Shown: positions 45,333 to 56,600 of the stretch, in pieces
Numbering within the stretch: the stretch's first letter is position 1
Layout: each line of letters starts with the position of its first letter
NCBI GenBank assembly: GCA_964520905.1
Contig: CAZFQL010000010.1
Coordinates: forward strand, 1 to 64,000
DNA length: 64,000 nucleotides
Direction: 5' to 3'
Origin: JAGVIE01 sp964520905
Lineage (GTDB): Bacteria > Bacteroidota > Ignavibacteria > UBA10030 > SZUA-254
The notes under the pieces: model-generated
What the model was told of the DNA's origin: nothing
Database searches by the model: none
The model's input: the letters and a program-made list of their open reading frames with translations, nothing else
Position numbers and translations under genes: made by a program

Positions 45333-45986
45333 ATGAGTGCAAAGGTACAGAATAAAATATTTACTGTTGGGTTGACAGGCGGTATAGGAAGCGGCAAAAC
45401 CGAAGTCGGGAAAATATTTGAATCCTTTAGCGCAAAATTGATTCGCGCCGATCTCGTCGCCAGGGAGATGATCGACTCTGACCCTGCCATAAAACAAAAA
45501 ATCATCAAGAGTTTCGGCAATGATATTTATTGTCCTGACGGAAAACTCAATCGCCGTGAAATGGCAGAACTAATATTCCGTAACAGCGACAACCAGAAGA
45601 TGTTGAACAAAATTGTCCATCCTTATGTTATTAGTTATATAGACGCTGAGAGTAGCCGCTACAAACGAACAGGAGAGTATCCTCTAATCGTTGTAGAGGC
45701 GGCGCTGATTTATGAAGCGCATGCAGAATCGTCATTCGATTACATCATCGTTGTTGAAGCAGACGATAAAAATAGAATCAAATGGCTTATGGCGAGAGAC
45801 CACCTTCAGCGTAATGAGGTGCTAAAACGTTTTGCTTCACAAATACCGCAGAGTGAAAAAACCAAACAAGCAGATTTTATAATTCAGAATTCAGGAGATT
45901 TAAAATCTCTGCATGATAAATGCTCATTTGTTTTCCGGTTGCTTTGCCAGATGTCAAATATGAACTTGATACAGAAAGAGATGTAG
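45333..45986 (+). CDS. coaE: dephospho-CoA kinase
   Basis: 217 residues; last step of coenzyme A synthesis. P-loop GLTGGIGSGKTEV near the N-terminus, the substrate region RADLVAREMI, and LNRREMAELIF and KIVHPYVI further on. nadB begins 4 bases after its stop. Confidence 0.93.
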   Translation: MSAKVQNKIFTVGLTGGIGSGKTEVGKIFESFSAKLIRADLVAREMIDSDPAIKQKIIKSFGNDIYCPDGKLNRREMAELIFRNSDNQKMLNKIVHPYVISYIDAESSRYKRTGEYPLIVVEAALIYEAHAESSFDYIIVVEADDKNRIKWLMARDHLQRNEVLKRFASQIPQSEKTKQADFIIQNSGDLKSLHDKCSFVFRLLCQMSNMNLIQKEM

Positions 45987-45990
45987 AAAA

Positions 45991-47598
45991 ATGGAAATTC
46001 GGTCAGATTTTCTTGTGATCGGAAGTGGAATAGCGGGATTATTTTTTGCCGTCAAGGCTTCCGAGATCGGTTCGGTTGCTATCATCACTAAAAAAGAAAA
46101 AGCAGAATCGAACACTAATTACGCTCAGGGTGGTATCGCGGCTGTAATCTCTACTCAGGATTCATTTGATCTGCATATCCAGGACACATTCAATACAGGG
46201 GTTGGTCTTTGCCATCGTGATGCAGTTGAATTGTTGGTTCGCGAAGGACCTTCACGATTAAAAGAATTGATGAATATCGGTGTTGAGTTTACTCGCAAAG
46301 AAGGAGTACTCGACCTCGGACGCGAGGGAGGCCATTCGCGCAATCGAATCGTTCATGCGCAAGACCGCAGCGGATCTGAGATTGAGCGAGCGCTTCTGAA
46401 TGCCATTGCTACTCGACCGAACATTACGATGTATGAAAATCATCTCGCGATCGATCTCATTACCGAACATCATCTCGGGAAATCGGTAACGAAAGAGACA
46501 TCTGTAAATTGCTGGGGCGCTTACGTTCTGGATATACATAATAACCTGGTGAAAAAATTCCTTTCTCCGGTAACGGTGTTGTGCTCGGGCGGACTCGGAC
46601 AAGTATATCTTCATACTACGAATCCTCAGATTGCAACCGGTGACGGTGTCGCAATGGCGTATCGCGCGGGAGCGAAGATCGGCGATATGGAATTCATCCA
46701 ATTCCATCCAACCTCATTATACGATTCCGGCTCGCCGGCATTTTTAGTTTCCGAAGCAATTCGTGGTTTCGGCGGCGTCTTGAAGACAAAACGAGGGGAT
46801 GAATTCATGCAGCGTTACGATGAGCGCGGTTCACTTGCGCCTCGTGATATAGTTGCTCAGGCGATTGACACCGAATTGAAAAAGTTCGGTGATGATTATG
46901 TACTGCTTGACGTCAGACATTTACCTTCTGACAAAATCAGAGAAAAATTTCCACACATCTACCAAACATGTCTTTCAAAATATAAACTCGATATTACACA
47001 AGAGCAGATTCCCGTCGTTCCTGCGGCACATTACGCCTGCGGAGGAGTAGTAACCGACCTTCATGCGAGAACAACGATCGGCAACCTTTATGCTTGCGGT
47101 GAGGTAACTATGTCGGGAGTTCACGGCGCCAATCGTCTTGCAAGTAACTCTCTGCTTGAAGCAGTTGTGTTTTCGCATATTGCGTGTGAGGATGTAAGAA
47201 ACAATCGCTCGATGTTAGAAATAAAAATTCCCGAGATTCCAGAATGGGACGACAGCGGAACATTCGATACCGAGGAATGGGTTCTCATCGAGCACGATAA
47301 AAAAGAAATCCAGCAAATCATGTGGGATTATGTCGGCATCGTACGTTCGGATCTTAAATTGGAACGAGCTCACAGGAGAATAAGCTTAGTTCAGAATGAA
47401 ATTGAAAATTTTTACAAGCGGACGAAAGTCGTAGAAGGATTGATTGAGCTTCGCAACCTTGCGACCGTTGCTGATCTCATCGTCAGGTGTGCGTTAAAGC
47501 GGAAAGAAAGCAGAGGATTACATTATACAACAGATTATCCAGAACGTAACGATAACCAATGGCTCCACGACACGATCGTTTCCTGTTGGGATGCTTGA
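45991..47598 (+). CDS. nadB: L-aspartate oxidase
   Basis: 535 residues; FAD enzyme that makes iminoaspartate for NAD synthesis. FAD fold at the N-terminus (DFLVIGSGIAGLFFAVKA), ESNTNYAQGGIAAV, GGHSRNRIVHAQDRSG, EFIQFHPTSLYD and the substrate arginine region HGANRLASNSLLEAVVF. C-terminal helical domain complete. nadA is not in the window. Coupled to coaE, both serving cofactor synthesis. Confidence 0.94.
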   Translation: MEIRSDFLVIGSGIAGLFFAVKASEIGSVAIITKKEKAESNTNYAQGGIAAVISTQDSFDLHIQDTFNTGVGLCHRDAVELLVREGPSRLKELMNIGVEFTRKEGVLDLGREGGHSRNRIVHAQDRSGSEIERALLNAIATRPNITMYENHLAIDLITEHHLGKSVTKETSVNCWGAYVLDIHNNLVKKFLSPVTVLCSGGLGQVYLHTTNPQIATGDGVAMAYRAGAKIGDMEFIQFHPTSLYDSGSPAFLVSEAIRGFGGVLKTKRGDEFMQRYDERGSLAPRDIVAQAIDTELKKFGDDYVLLDVRHLPSDKIREKFPHIYQTCLSKYKLDITQEQIPVVPAAHYACGGVVTDLHARTTIGNLYACGEVTMSGVHGANRLASNSLLEAVVFSHIACEDVRNNRSMLEIKIPEIPEWDDSGTFDTEEWVLIEHDKKEIQQIMWDYVGIVRSDLKLERAHRRISLVQNEIENFYKRTKVVEGLIELRNLATVADLIVRCALKRKESRGLHYTTDYPERNDNQWLHDTIVSCWDA

Positions 47599-47628
47599 GT
47601 TCCATTTGTAATTTACGTAACTTCAACT

Positions 47629-49143
47629 ATGAAATCGTTTGAAATATCGGATAACATTTTTCTTGAAGAAGATAAACCGCACGATCGTTGCGCAGTTTTT
47701 GGGATATATGGTCATGCAAAAGCGGCACAGATGGCATATTACGGACTTTTAGCGCAACAGCATCGAGGACAGGAAGCATCTGGAATTGTAACTTCATTTC
47801 ATGACGAAACAACAGGTAAACATCATTTCCGGATTCATAAAGACTTTGGTTTAGTGAACGATGTCTTTCGTGATGATACAATTCTCAACGATGAACTTAA
47901 AGGAGATTTAGCCATAGGGCATAATCGTTATTCAACTGCCGGTGCGGCTGATAATCTGTTGAACATCCAACCTCTCACGGTTAATTATCGTGATGGCAAT
48001 ATCGCAATTTCGCACAATGGCAATCTTACAAATTTTCGAGAACTCAGAAAATCTCTTCAGGATGAAGGAACAATATTTCAAACAACATCGGATACTGAAA
48101 TTATTCTACACCTGATGGCAAAGAGCAAGGAAAGAGATCAGATCCGACAGATAATTGAAGCACTAAACAGAGTTGAAGGCGCTTACTCACTCGCCATAAT
48201 GACCGATGACAAACTCATCGCCGCACGGGATCCACACGGATGGAGACCTCTCGCAGTTGGTAAACTCGATGGTGCATATGTTATAGCGTCAGAAACTTGC
48301 GCTTTCGATATCATCAATGCAAAATACGTATGTGACGTTGAACCGGGCGAAATATTGGTAATCGATAAAAACACGCTGCAAACCGGTGAGGCGAAATCGT
48401 TCAAGTTAAAAAAGGAAAATACACAATCTCACCATTGCATATTCGAGTATATTTATTTCTCGAGACCCGACAGCTATATATTTGGTGAAAGTGTAGACCG
48501 TGTTCGGCGGAAGTTAGGTAAATCGTTAGCCCATGAGCATCCTGTCAAGCCATCGTTTGAGGGTGAAACGGTTGTCGTAATAAATGTGCCCGACTCGAGC
48601 AACACCGGCACTCTTGGTTATGTAAGTGCCAGCAACAAACTCGGTAATAAAAGTAAATATGAAATCGGGTTGATACGCAGTCATTATGTAGGGCGCACAT
48701 TTATCCAACCTTTGCAAGATGTAAGAGAGATACGGGTTAAAACAAAATTTAATACTGTGAAAGGTGTCCTTCAAGGGAAAAAAGTTGTCATCATCGATGA
48801 CTCGATCGTTCGAGGAACAACATCCAGGCAATTAGTAAAGTTGATTCGCAATTCGGGAGCAAGAGAAATTCATTTTCGTGTTACATCCCCACCCATCCGT
48901 TATCCATGTTATTACGGTATGGATTTCCCGAATTCAAAAGAACTGATTGCAAATCGGTGCGATGGCGACACAGATAAAATTAAAAATGAACTTGGTGTCG
49001 ATAGTATCGGCTACCTTTCTCTAGAAAATCTTCTCGAATCTGTACCGCACGATCGTGGTGAATCTTATTGTACCGCTTGTTTCAGCGGACAATTTCCAAC
49101 CCAGATCGGTATAGATGTCACAAAAGATGAACACGAAGTTTAG
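47629..49143 (+). CDS. purF: amidophosphoribosyltransferase
   Basis: 504 residues; first committed step of purine synthesis. Cys21 in DRCAVFGIYG is the N-terminal nucleophile after removal of a 20-residue propeptide. QQHRGQEASG belongs to the glutaminase domain and VVIIDDSIVRGTTSRQL is the PRPP loop. Cysteines in HHCIFEY, RYPCYYG and CTACFSG fit the 4Fe-4S ligands of the Bacillus type. pgsA follows after 6 bases. Confidence 0.96.
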   Translation: MKSFEISDNIFLEEDKPHDRCAVFGIYGHAKAAQMAYYGLLAQQHRGQEASGIVTSFHDETTGKHHFRIHKDFGLVNDVFRDDTILNDELKGDLAIGHNRYSTAGAADNLLNIQPLTVNYRDGNIAISHNGNLTNFRELRKSLQDEGTIFQTTSDTEIILHLMAKSKERDQIRQIIEALNRVEGAYSLAIMTDDKLIAARDPHGWRPLAVGKLDGAYVIASETCAFDIINAKYVCDVEPGEILVIDKNTLQTGEAKSFKLKKENTQSHHCIFEYIYFSRPDSYIFGESVDRVRRKLGKSLAHEHPVKPSFEGETVVVINVPDSSNTGTLGYVSASNKLGNKSKYEIGLIRSHYVGRTFIQPLQDVREIRVKTKFNTVKGVLQGKKVVIIDDSIVRGTTSRQLVKLIRNSGAREIHFRVTSPPIRYPCYYGMDFPNSKELIANRCDGDTDKIKNELGVDSIGYLSLENLLESVPHDRGESYCTACFSGQFPTQIGIDVTKDEHEV

Positions 49144-49149
49144 GCGAGG

Positions 49150-49710
49150 ATGAACGAGCGAATCTGGACTATCTCGAATCTTCTAAGTATTCTTCGGATT
49201 ATCTTAGTCATACCTATAGTTGCTCTTCTGCAAGACAATAATCCTGCGGACAGATTGCTAATACTCACTTTGTTGATTATTGCCGCGCTAACTGATTTGT
49301 TTGATGGCATGTTCGCACGAAAGTTAAATCAAGTCACTGAATTCGGAAAAATAATCGATCCGGTTGCGGATAAAATTGCAATCGGAGCTATTTCTATCGT
49401 CATAGCTATCCAGGGGAAATTACCGTTTTGGTTTATTGTTCTGGTTATTCTCAGAGATATTGTTATTATGGCTGGAGGAGTGTACGTTAAAAATAAAAAA
49501 CATATTACTTTGCAATCAAATACGATAGGGAAATGGGCTGTACTTGTCATCAGCTTACTGATCATATTGTCAATTTTCGATTTTTATGGTATACTCTGGC
49601 TGAAAACATTGTTGCTCGCTATTGGTGCAGTGGTACTCGTTCTATCGTTCATATTTTATCTGAATCGTTTCATCGGGGTAATCCGCGAAGATAAACAAGA
49701 AATTCATTAA
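49150..49710 (+). CDS. pgsA: CDP-diacylglycerol-glycerol-3-phosphate 3-phosphatidyltransferase
   Basis: 186 residues, about six membrane segments. The CDP-alcohol phosphotransferase motif is complete: DLFDGMFARK, then GKIIDPVADK. Makes phosphatidylglycerol phosphate. The choice of PgsA over other family members rests on length and the N-terminus (IWTISNLLSILRIILVIP). Confidence 0.9.
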   Translation: MNERIWTISNLLSILRIILVIPIVALLQDNNPADRLLILTLLIIAALTDLFDGMFARKLNQVTEFGKIIDPVADKIAIGAISIVIAIQGKLPFWFIVLVILRDIVIMAGGVYVKNKKHITLQSNTIGKWAVLVISLLIILSIFDFYGILWLKTLLLAIGAVVLVLSFIFYLNRFIGVIREDKQEIH

Positions 49711-49724
49711 ACAGAATATTTACA

Positions 49725-50675
49725 ATGGGCTTTTTCGATAAATTCAAATTAAGCAGACTCAAAGAGGGACTAACAAAAACCCGTGAGAATATTTTTGGCA
49801 GGATTCAAAAAATTCTTGCAGGCAAAACGAAAATTGATGACGAGCTTTTAAATAATCTCGAAGAGATATTGATCTCCGGTGATGTAGGCGTTAGTACGAC
49901 TATGATAATCATCGAACACATTCGCCTTCGGGTGAAAAAAGATGGCTACGAGAATCCTGCCGATCTGGATAATCTTCTGCGTGAAGAAATTGAAAAACTT
50001 CTCGTTAATGATCTTATCTCAGAAAATGATCCGTTCTATCTGCCAACAGAGCACAAGCCTCATGTAATAATGATTGTCGGTGTTAACGGAGTCGGGAAGA
50101 CTACTACGATCGGTAAGTTGGCTTATAATTATAAAAATGCTGGCAAGAAAGTATTGATAGCGGCGGCAGACACGTTCCGCGCCGCCGCTAATGAACAGCT
50201 TGAGATATGGACAAAACGCGCAGGGGTCGATATAATACAACAAGAACCGGGAGCTGACCCTGCGGCAGTATCATATGATGCCTTGAAATCTGCGATGGTT
50301 CACGGGTCGGATGTTTTAATAATAGATACAGCCGGACGTCTACACACAAAAATAAATTTGATGGAGGAACTGAAAAAAATAAAGCGCGTACTTCAGAAAC
50401 TCATTCCCGATGCGCCTCACGATGTGCTTTTGGTACTCGATGCATCGACGGGGCAGAATGCTATTCAGCAGGCGAAACAATTTACCGCCGCGGTTGGTAT
50501 CACCGGACTTGTGCTGACGAAGTTGGATGGAACGGCTAAAGGCGGTGTAGTGCTTGCAATAAATCAGGAACTCAGCATACCGGTTAAATATATCGGTGTG
50601 GGCGAAAAGATAGACGATCTTCAGCCATTCGATCGTAAGGCATTTGTTGAAGCTTTATTCGAAAGAGAACAATGA
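49725..50675 (+). CDS. ftsY: signal recognition particle receptor FtsY
   Basis: 316 residues: short N-terminal helical N domain, then the GTPase G domain with GVNGVGKTTTIGKLAY, DTFRAAANEQL, DTAGRLHT and TKLDGTAKGG. There is no long acidic A domain, as in many bacteria outside the enterics. Its stop overlaps the next gene (ATGA 50672-50675). Confidence 0.96.
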   Translation: MGFFDKFKLSRLKEGLTKTRENIFGRIQKILAGKTKIDDELLNNLEEILISGDVGVSTTMIIIEHIRLRVKKDGYENPADLDNLLREEIEKLLVNDLISENDPFYLPTEHKPHVIMIVGVNGVGKTTTIGKLAYNYKNAGKKVLIAAADTFRAAANEQLEIWTKRAGVDIIQQEPGADPAAVSYDALKSAMVHGSDVLIIDTAGRLHTKINLMEELKKIKRVLQKLIPDAPHDVLLVLDASTGQNAIQQAKQFTAAVGITGLVLTKLDGTAKGGVVLAINQELSIPVKYIGVGEKIDDLQPFDRKAFVEALFEREQ

Positions 50676-51685
50676 AGTTGCTGTTCCGATATCATGAATT
50701 ACATCTTCAGCATACATTCACCATATCGAGAAGTTCCAGCAATGTAAGACCCTCTTTCATCATCGAGATTGAGCATGACGGGATTATTGGTTATGGCGAA
50801 TCGGCGCCGTCCGAGCGCTATGGCGAGGATAAAAGTACTGTTATTGAGTTTCTGAAAAAGATCGATCTGTCACAGTTCTCAGATCCTTTTGAACTTGAAG
50901 ATATTTTAAGTTATATCGGAAATCTTTCGGATGGAAATAACTCCGCAAAAGCCGGAATAGATATCGCTCTCCATGATTGGATTGGAAAGAAGTTGAATTT
51001 GCCGGTTTGGAAATTATTAGGATTAAACAAAAGCAAGACGCCATCGACGTCTTTTACGATCGGAATCGATTCGATTGCGATGATCTAACAGAAAGTTAAG
51101 GAGGCGGAAAGCTTTCCGATTTTGAAAGTAAAAGTTGGTGTTCACAACGATATCGAGATCATCAAATCCATACGTAATCTAACCGATAAAATAATTCGTG
51201 TCGATGCAAACGAAGGATGGAAATCGAAAGAAGAAGCTCTGGAGAAAATTCTGCGGCTCGAAGAACAGGGGATTGAATTGATCGAACAGCCATTGCCAGC
51301 GGATGATCTTGAAGGTACGGCATGGTTGAGGGAGAGGGTACATATTCCGTTAATTGCCGATGAGAGTTTTAGATATTCGAAAGACCTCCGCAATCTTCAC
51401 GGTGTATTTGACGGAATCAACATCAAACTAATGAAGTGTTCTGGAATGAGAGAAGCGGTGAGGGCTATTCACGTCGCCGGAGCCTTGAACATGAAGATTA
51501 TGATCGGCTGTATGATTGAGAGTTCTGTTGGGATTTCGGCAGCCGCACAACTGTCGGCTATGGCTGATTATGTTGACTTAGATGGTAATTTACTAATAAC
51601 AAACGATCCTTTCAGCGGGATAAATGTCTTAAATGGAAAATTGATTTTAAGCGATCTTCCCGGATTAGGTGTACACAGCAAGTAA
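50672..51685 (+). pseudogene. dipeptide (L-Ala-D/L-Glu) epimerase gene with one in-frame stop
   Basis: Enolase-superfamily protein. The frame opens at ATG 50672 and reaches TAA 51086-51088 (codon 139), then continues without shift (QKVKEAESFPILKVKVG) to the TAA at 51683-51685. Together 337 residues, a normal size. Catalytic and metal residues lie after the stop and are all intact: LKVKVG lysines, VDANEG, IEQPLP, IADESF, INIKLMKCSG. The N-terminal capping domain (GYGESAPSERYGED) is also normal. Such enzymes recycle cell-wall dipeptides. A single change such as GAA or CAA to TAA explains the break; an assembly error is the other option. Neither half would work alone. Confidence 0.85.
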
Positions 51686-51712
51686 ATCAATTATAAAATT
51701 TCGAATTGCTCA

Positions 51713-53533
51713 ATGACGTCAAGAATAAAGATATTACCGGAAAGTTTAGCAAGTAAAATTGCGGCTGGAGAGGTTGTCCAGCGTCCAGCATCCGCTGTCA
51801 AAGAGTTGGTTGAGAATTCGGTCGATGCCCATGCGAAATCGATTTCTGTAATAATTAAAGATGCCGGCAAAACTCTTATTCATGTAATAGACGACGGAGA
51901 TGGTATGACGCCTGAAGATGCGCGCGTTGCATTTCATCGTCATGCGACAAGCAAAATATCTACGTATGAAGACCTGGAAAATATTCTTACTTTAGGTTTC
52001 CGTGGTGAAGCTCTGGCTTCGATAGCGGCAGTCTCGCACGTTGAGCTGCGAACGAGACCTCATGCGTCTTCTATCGGTACAAAGGTACGGATCGAGGGGG
52101 GTGCTATTGTTGATTGCGAAGAAGACTCGACTGCGCCCGGTACTTCTATTCAGATAAAAAATCTTTTTTTCAATACTCCCGGAAGAAGAAATTTTCTGAA
52201 GAGCACTAACACAGAGTACAAGCATATTTTCGATAGTATTCAGAATATAGCGCTTTCGTATCCTGAGATAAGCATAAAATTCATAAGCAATGAAGAGACG
52301 GTTCTAAACCTGAAAGCATCTTCGTTCAACGAGCGCTTTGCCGAAATATTTGGTGAGAAGCTTGCTAACTCTCTAATCAAATTCGAAGACGTAAACGAGT
52401 TGATTACGGTAAATGGATATTTAGGAAAACCAGACTATGCGCGGAAAGGACGATCAGAACAATTTCTCTTTCTCAATCGCAGGATTATTGTCAGCAGGAA
52501 TCTGAATCATGCCGTGTTCCAGGCGTACGAACACCTGATTGAGAAAGGCAGCTTTCCGGTTTTTGTTCTATTCATCACGATCGATCCACACAAAATCGAC
52601 GTAAATGTTCATCCTTCGAAAATGGAAGTTAAATTTGAGAACGAATCTTCAGTTTACCGTATGATTTTTACTGCTGTGCGAAAGGCATTATCGTCCCACG
52701 ATTTGATTCCTAAGGTGGGAATGAGGGAAGATGGTTCGATTGATGCGTTTAGTAAGATGCAATTTCAAACTTCTCATCAGATTCCGGTGCAGCGTCCAGC
52801 ATGGAATTCCCATACCGGTTTGGATAAGTCATCGTTTATTCCAACACAGCAATCATTTAAATCCGATTCGGCATTCTTGAATAAGATTGATAAATCATTC
52901 AACGAATATCATGGTGCCGATTCACATCCTGTCCAAACTGAACATCAAAATCCATCAACGACAATTTCTCCGATCTGGCAAATCCATAACAAGTACATCA
53001 TGGTTCCTATTGAATCGGGGATTATGATAGTCGATCAACATGCCGCGCATGAAAGAGTATTATATGAGCGCGCAGTCGAGCAGTTTAATCAGACTAATAT
53101 CCATTCTCAGCAGTTGTTATTTCCGCATACTCTTCAGATGACTGTTGGTGATGTTGCACTAATCAAGGATTTACTGCCGCATCTGGAGAAACTGGGTTTT
53201 TGTATTAAACTTTTTGGAAATACCACCGTCATTCTTGAAGGAGTTCCCGTCGATATTAAACCCGGTAACGAAGGGATAATTCTCCAGGATATACTTGATC
53301 TCTACAAAGAAGATGAACAAAATATTAAGATTGAACCGAAGGAACGCCTCATAAAATCATACTCATGCAAAGCGGCAGTGAAATCGGGCGACCCTCTTAA
53401 TCTGCTTGAGATGCATTCCCTGATGGATCAATTATTCGCCACTAACCTGCCTTATGTGTGCCCGCACGGAAGACCCGTTCTTATCAAAATGATGTTGAAT
53501 GAATTGGATAAGCGGTTCGGACGCACCTCATAA
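51713..53533 (+). CDS. mutL: DNA mismatch repair protein MutL
   Basis: 606 residues. GHKL ATPase motifs: KELVENSVDAHA, DDGDGMTPEDA and GFRGEALASIAAVS. The C-terminal endonuclease motif DQHAAHERVLYE is present, with CPHGRP near the end, so this is the nicking type of MutL found in bacteria without MutH. mutS is not in the window. Confidence 0.96.
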   Translation: MTSRIKILPESLASKIAAGEVVQRPASAVKELVENSVDAHAKSISVIIKDAGKTLIHVIDDGDGMTPEDARVAFHRHATSKISTYEDLENILTLGFRGEALASIAAVSHVELRTRPHASSIGTKVRIEGGAIVDCEEDSTAPGTSIQIKNLFFNTPGRRNFLKSTNTEYKHIFDSIQNIALSYPEISIKFISNEETVLNLKASSFNERFAEIFGEKLANSLIKFEDVNELITVNGYLGKPDYARKGRSEQFLFLNRRIIVSRNLNHAVFQAYEHLIEKGSFPVFVLFITIDPHKIDVNVHPSKMEVKFENESSVYRMIFTAVRKALSSHDLIPKVGMREDGSIDAFSKMQFQTSHQIPVQRPAWNSHTGLDKSSFIPTQQSFKSDSAFLNKIDKSFNEYHGADSHPVQTEHQNPSTTISPIWQIHNKYIMVPIESGIMIVDQHAAHERVLYERAVEQFNQTNIHSQQLLFPHTLQMTVGDVALIKDLLPHLEKLGFCIKLFGNTTVILEGVPVDIKPGNEGIILQDILDLYKEDEQNIKIEPKERLIKSYSCKAAVKSGDPLNLLEMHSLMDQLFATNLPYVCPHGRPVLIKMMLNELDKRFGRTS

Positions 53534-53658
53534 TTGCACCGCTAATTATTTTAAACTTAAGGTATAATACTTGATTTGAGAAATCTTGATATTGCCTTAA
53601 TGGATACTTATCTTTTATAAGATCAACACATCCTCACAAGACACTATAGCGCCCGGTA

Positions 53659-56600
53659 ATGATTAGTTCAGGTATTAAAATATTTCTATCGATGTTTTTC
53701 TACGCAACGATTTCACTCATCGGACAGGAAATCTATCCATCCCGGCAAGCAAGCTTACCTCATCAGAATAAATCAGGCATTGAGAAAGCTCTGCCATTTC
53801 GATTGCGATCACTTAACATCGGTTCGCATCATCTAAATGATACAGCTTTTGCAAGAGATCAATTGTTAAATACTTCCCCATCGTTATCCGCCGGGGATGG
53901 TATCCCTGCATCTATTAAAACGGATGTGCATGAAATTGTCGGGGATGTAACGGTTGATTGGGTCAATCGGTACTCATCAAATCTGCTTCCATCGGACGAT
54001 TATGCCAACGACATTACAACGGATAATCAACAGAATATTTATGTGACTGGGGTTAGTAACACAAGCTTCACGGGCGCCGATTATTTCACAATGAAATACA
54101 ACAAAAGGGGAGACAGTCTCTGGACGCGCAGGTTCAACGGCAGGGGAAATGGTTATGATGAAGCGACCTCGCTCGCTGTAGATAATAACGGGAATGTTTT
54201 TGTTACCGGTTACAGTTTTAATGGCGTTACCGGTTTCGATATTGTTACGGTTAAATACACAAGCGACGGTATGATCGAGTGGATAAAAGAATACAACGGT
54301 AAGGATGATAGTACAGATATTCCCATTGAAATAGCACTCGACAAAGATGGAAATATTATTCTTACAGGTTATGAATATACTGCGAGTAGCGGTATCGATA
54401 TTATCACCATAAAATATAATTCATCAGGGACAGAACAATGGATCCGAAAGTTCAACGGACCGGCGGAAGGCGATGATAGACCGACTGCATTAAATATTGA
54501 TCCGGCAGGCAATTGTTTTGTAACAGGATTCAGTAACGGATTGGGAACAGGTTCTGATTTTCTAATTATTAAGTATGATCCGAATGGAACCGAACTATGG
54601 AGTGATCGTTATACCTCAGCCGGTTCAACGGAGGATATCTCGACTTCTGCAGCGATTGACTCTCTCGGAAACAGTTATTTGACGGGTTATAGTTATCAGT
54701 CGGCTACTTCTTATGATTATATGACGATCAAGTATAATCAGTATGGTATACGCCAGTGGGTATCGATATACAACGATTCATTAGATGGAAGTGATTATGC
54801 GACTGCGATAGGCATTGATGATGCTGGGAATGTTTTTGTGACCGGATCGAGCTGGGGGGGATTGAATTCGGATGATTATGTTACCGTAGAATATGATTCG
54901 AGCGGTCTGATGAAATGGAGCAGACGGTATGATGGAACGGACAAACTATCGGATGTTCCAACTGTATTGGTTGTAGATGATCCGAACGGTAAGGTTTACA
55001 TAACGGGATCGATCAATTATAAAATCGGAGGATCGAGGGATATTGTTACCATCCAGTACTCGAAGAATGGATCGGAATTATGGATCGATCGATATGACGG
55101 ACCCGCAAGCGCCGATGATTATCCTGCAAGTATAGCGTTGGATATAAAGGGAAATGTTTTCATCGTTGGCAGCAGTAAGGGCGAGATGACATCATATGAT
55201 TTAGTGACAATGAAGTATTTAGGCAAAGAGTATGATCAATGGCCCTCACGGTTCAATAATGGATCCGGAAACAATTGGACAAATGCGATGACAATAGATC
55301 AGAATGGAAATGTTTATATTATCGGCACAGATTCTTCACATTACCTCATAGTTAAATACGATTCGATCGGTGTTAAACAATGGTCTGAGGAATTCGGACA
55401 ATCGGGAAGCAATGCTACCGGGATCGCTGTTGACGGATCGGGGAATGTTTACGTTACAGGTTACTCTACCGGTCTCAACAATAATCTTGATTATGCTACT
55501 TTAAAGTACGATGCATCCGGCAATCAAAAATGGGCTGCATGGTATAATGGAACAGCCGATGATGCTGATCGGGCTTCCGCCATAACTTTGGATTCAAGCG
55601 GTTCAGTTTATGTTACCGGAACAAGTGCAGGCGCAGGAACCCGTAAAGATTATCTTACCATAAAATATGATTCATCGGGCATACAAAAATGGATAGCAAG
55701 ATATAACGGCAGTTCGAATTTAGACGAATCTGCCGTGTCGCTCGCACTCGATAAAATTGGGAATGTTTATGTTACCGGAACCGGTGTAAGAAACGGAAGC
55801 TCGAATGACTTTCTTACAATAAAATACAATTCGAAGGGTGCAAAAGTATGGGAAGTATATTATGATGGAACAGGAAACGGTACCGACGTAGCTAAAGCCA
55901 TTGCAGTTGATGATATAGGCAGTGTTTATATAACCGGCAGGAGTTTCGGCTCTCTGACGTTATCAGATTATGTGACTATAAAATATAGCACGTATGGAAT
56001 TCAGGAGTGGATAGCGCGGTACGATGGACCGGAAAATAATAATGATGATCCTGTAGCTTTAACGGTAGATGCTAACAATAATGTTTACGTCACTGGTTCC
56101 AGCTATTCTGATCGTTCAAGTTTGGATTTTCTTACGGTTAAATATAACAGCAACGGGAATATCCAATGGGTGAGAGCTTTCAACGGTTCAGGGAATGGAT
56201 CGGATCAGGCAATCGCTATATCTACAGATGGATTTGGCAATGCTTACATTACAGGAACGAGTCTTGGTAACGGAACTATGAATGATATTGCCGCAATCAA
56301 ATATACTTCAACCGGTGAACTCGCTTGGGCAGTCCGTTACAACGATATATTGAATGCCGATGATGCAGCCAGATCTATAGCAATTGACCGGTACGGTTAT
56401 TTTTACGTGGGCGGCAATAGTGTCGGAGCGGATTCGAAGCAGGATATTCTTATTTTGAAATACCGTGTTACCGGTACTCCCGATCAAGCATGGCCCGCTC
56501 GTGCCGATGGTCGTGGTGTTGGGAAAGATATTGCCAAAACATTTCTTGTCGATTCACTCGGACAGGTTTATATCGCCGCCAGAAGTAAAAGTCCGATTTC

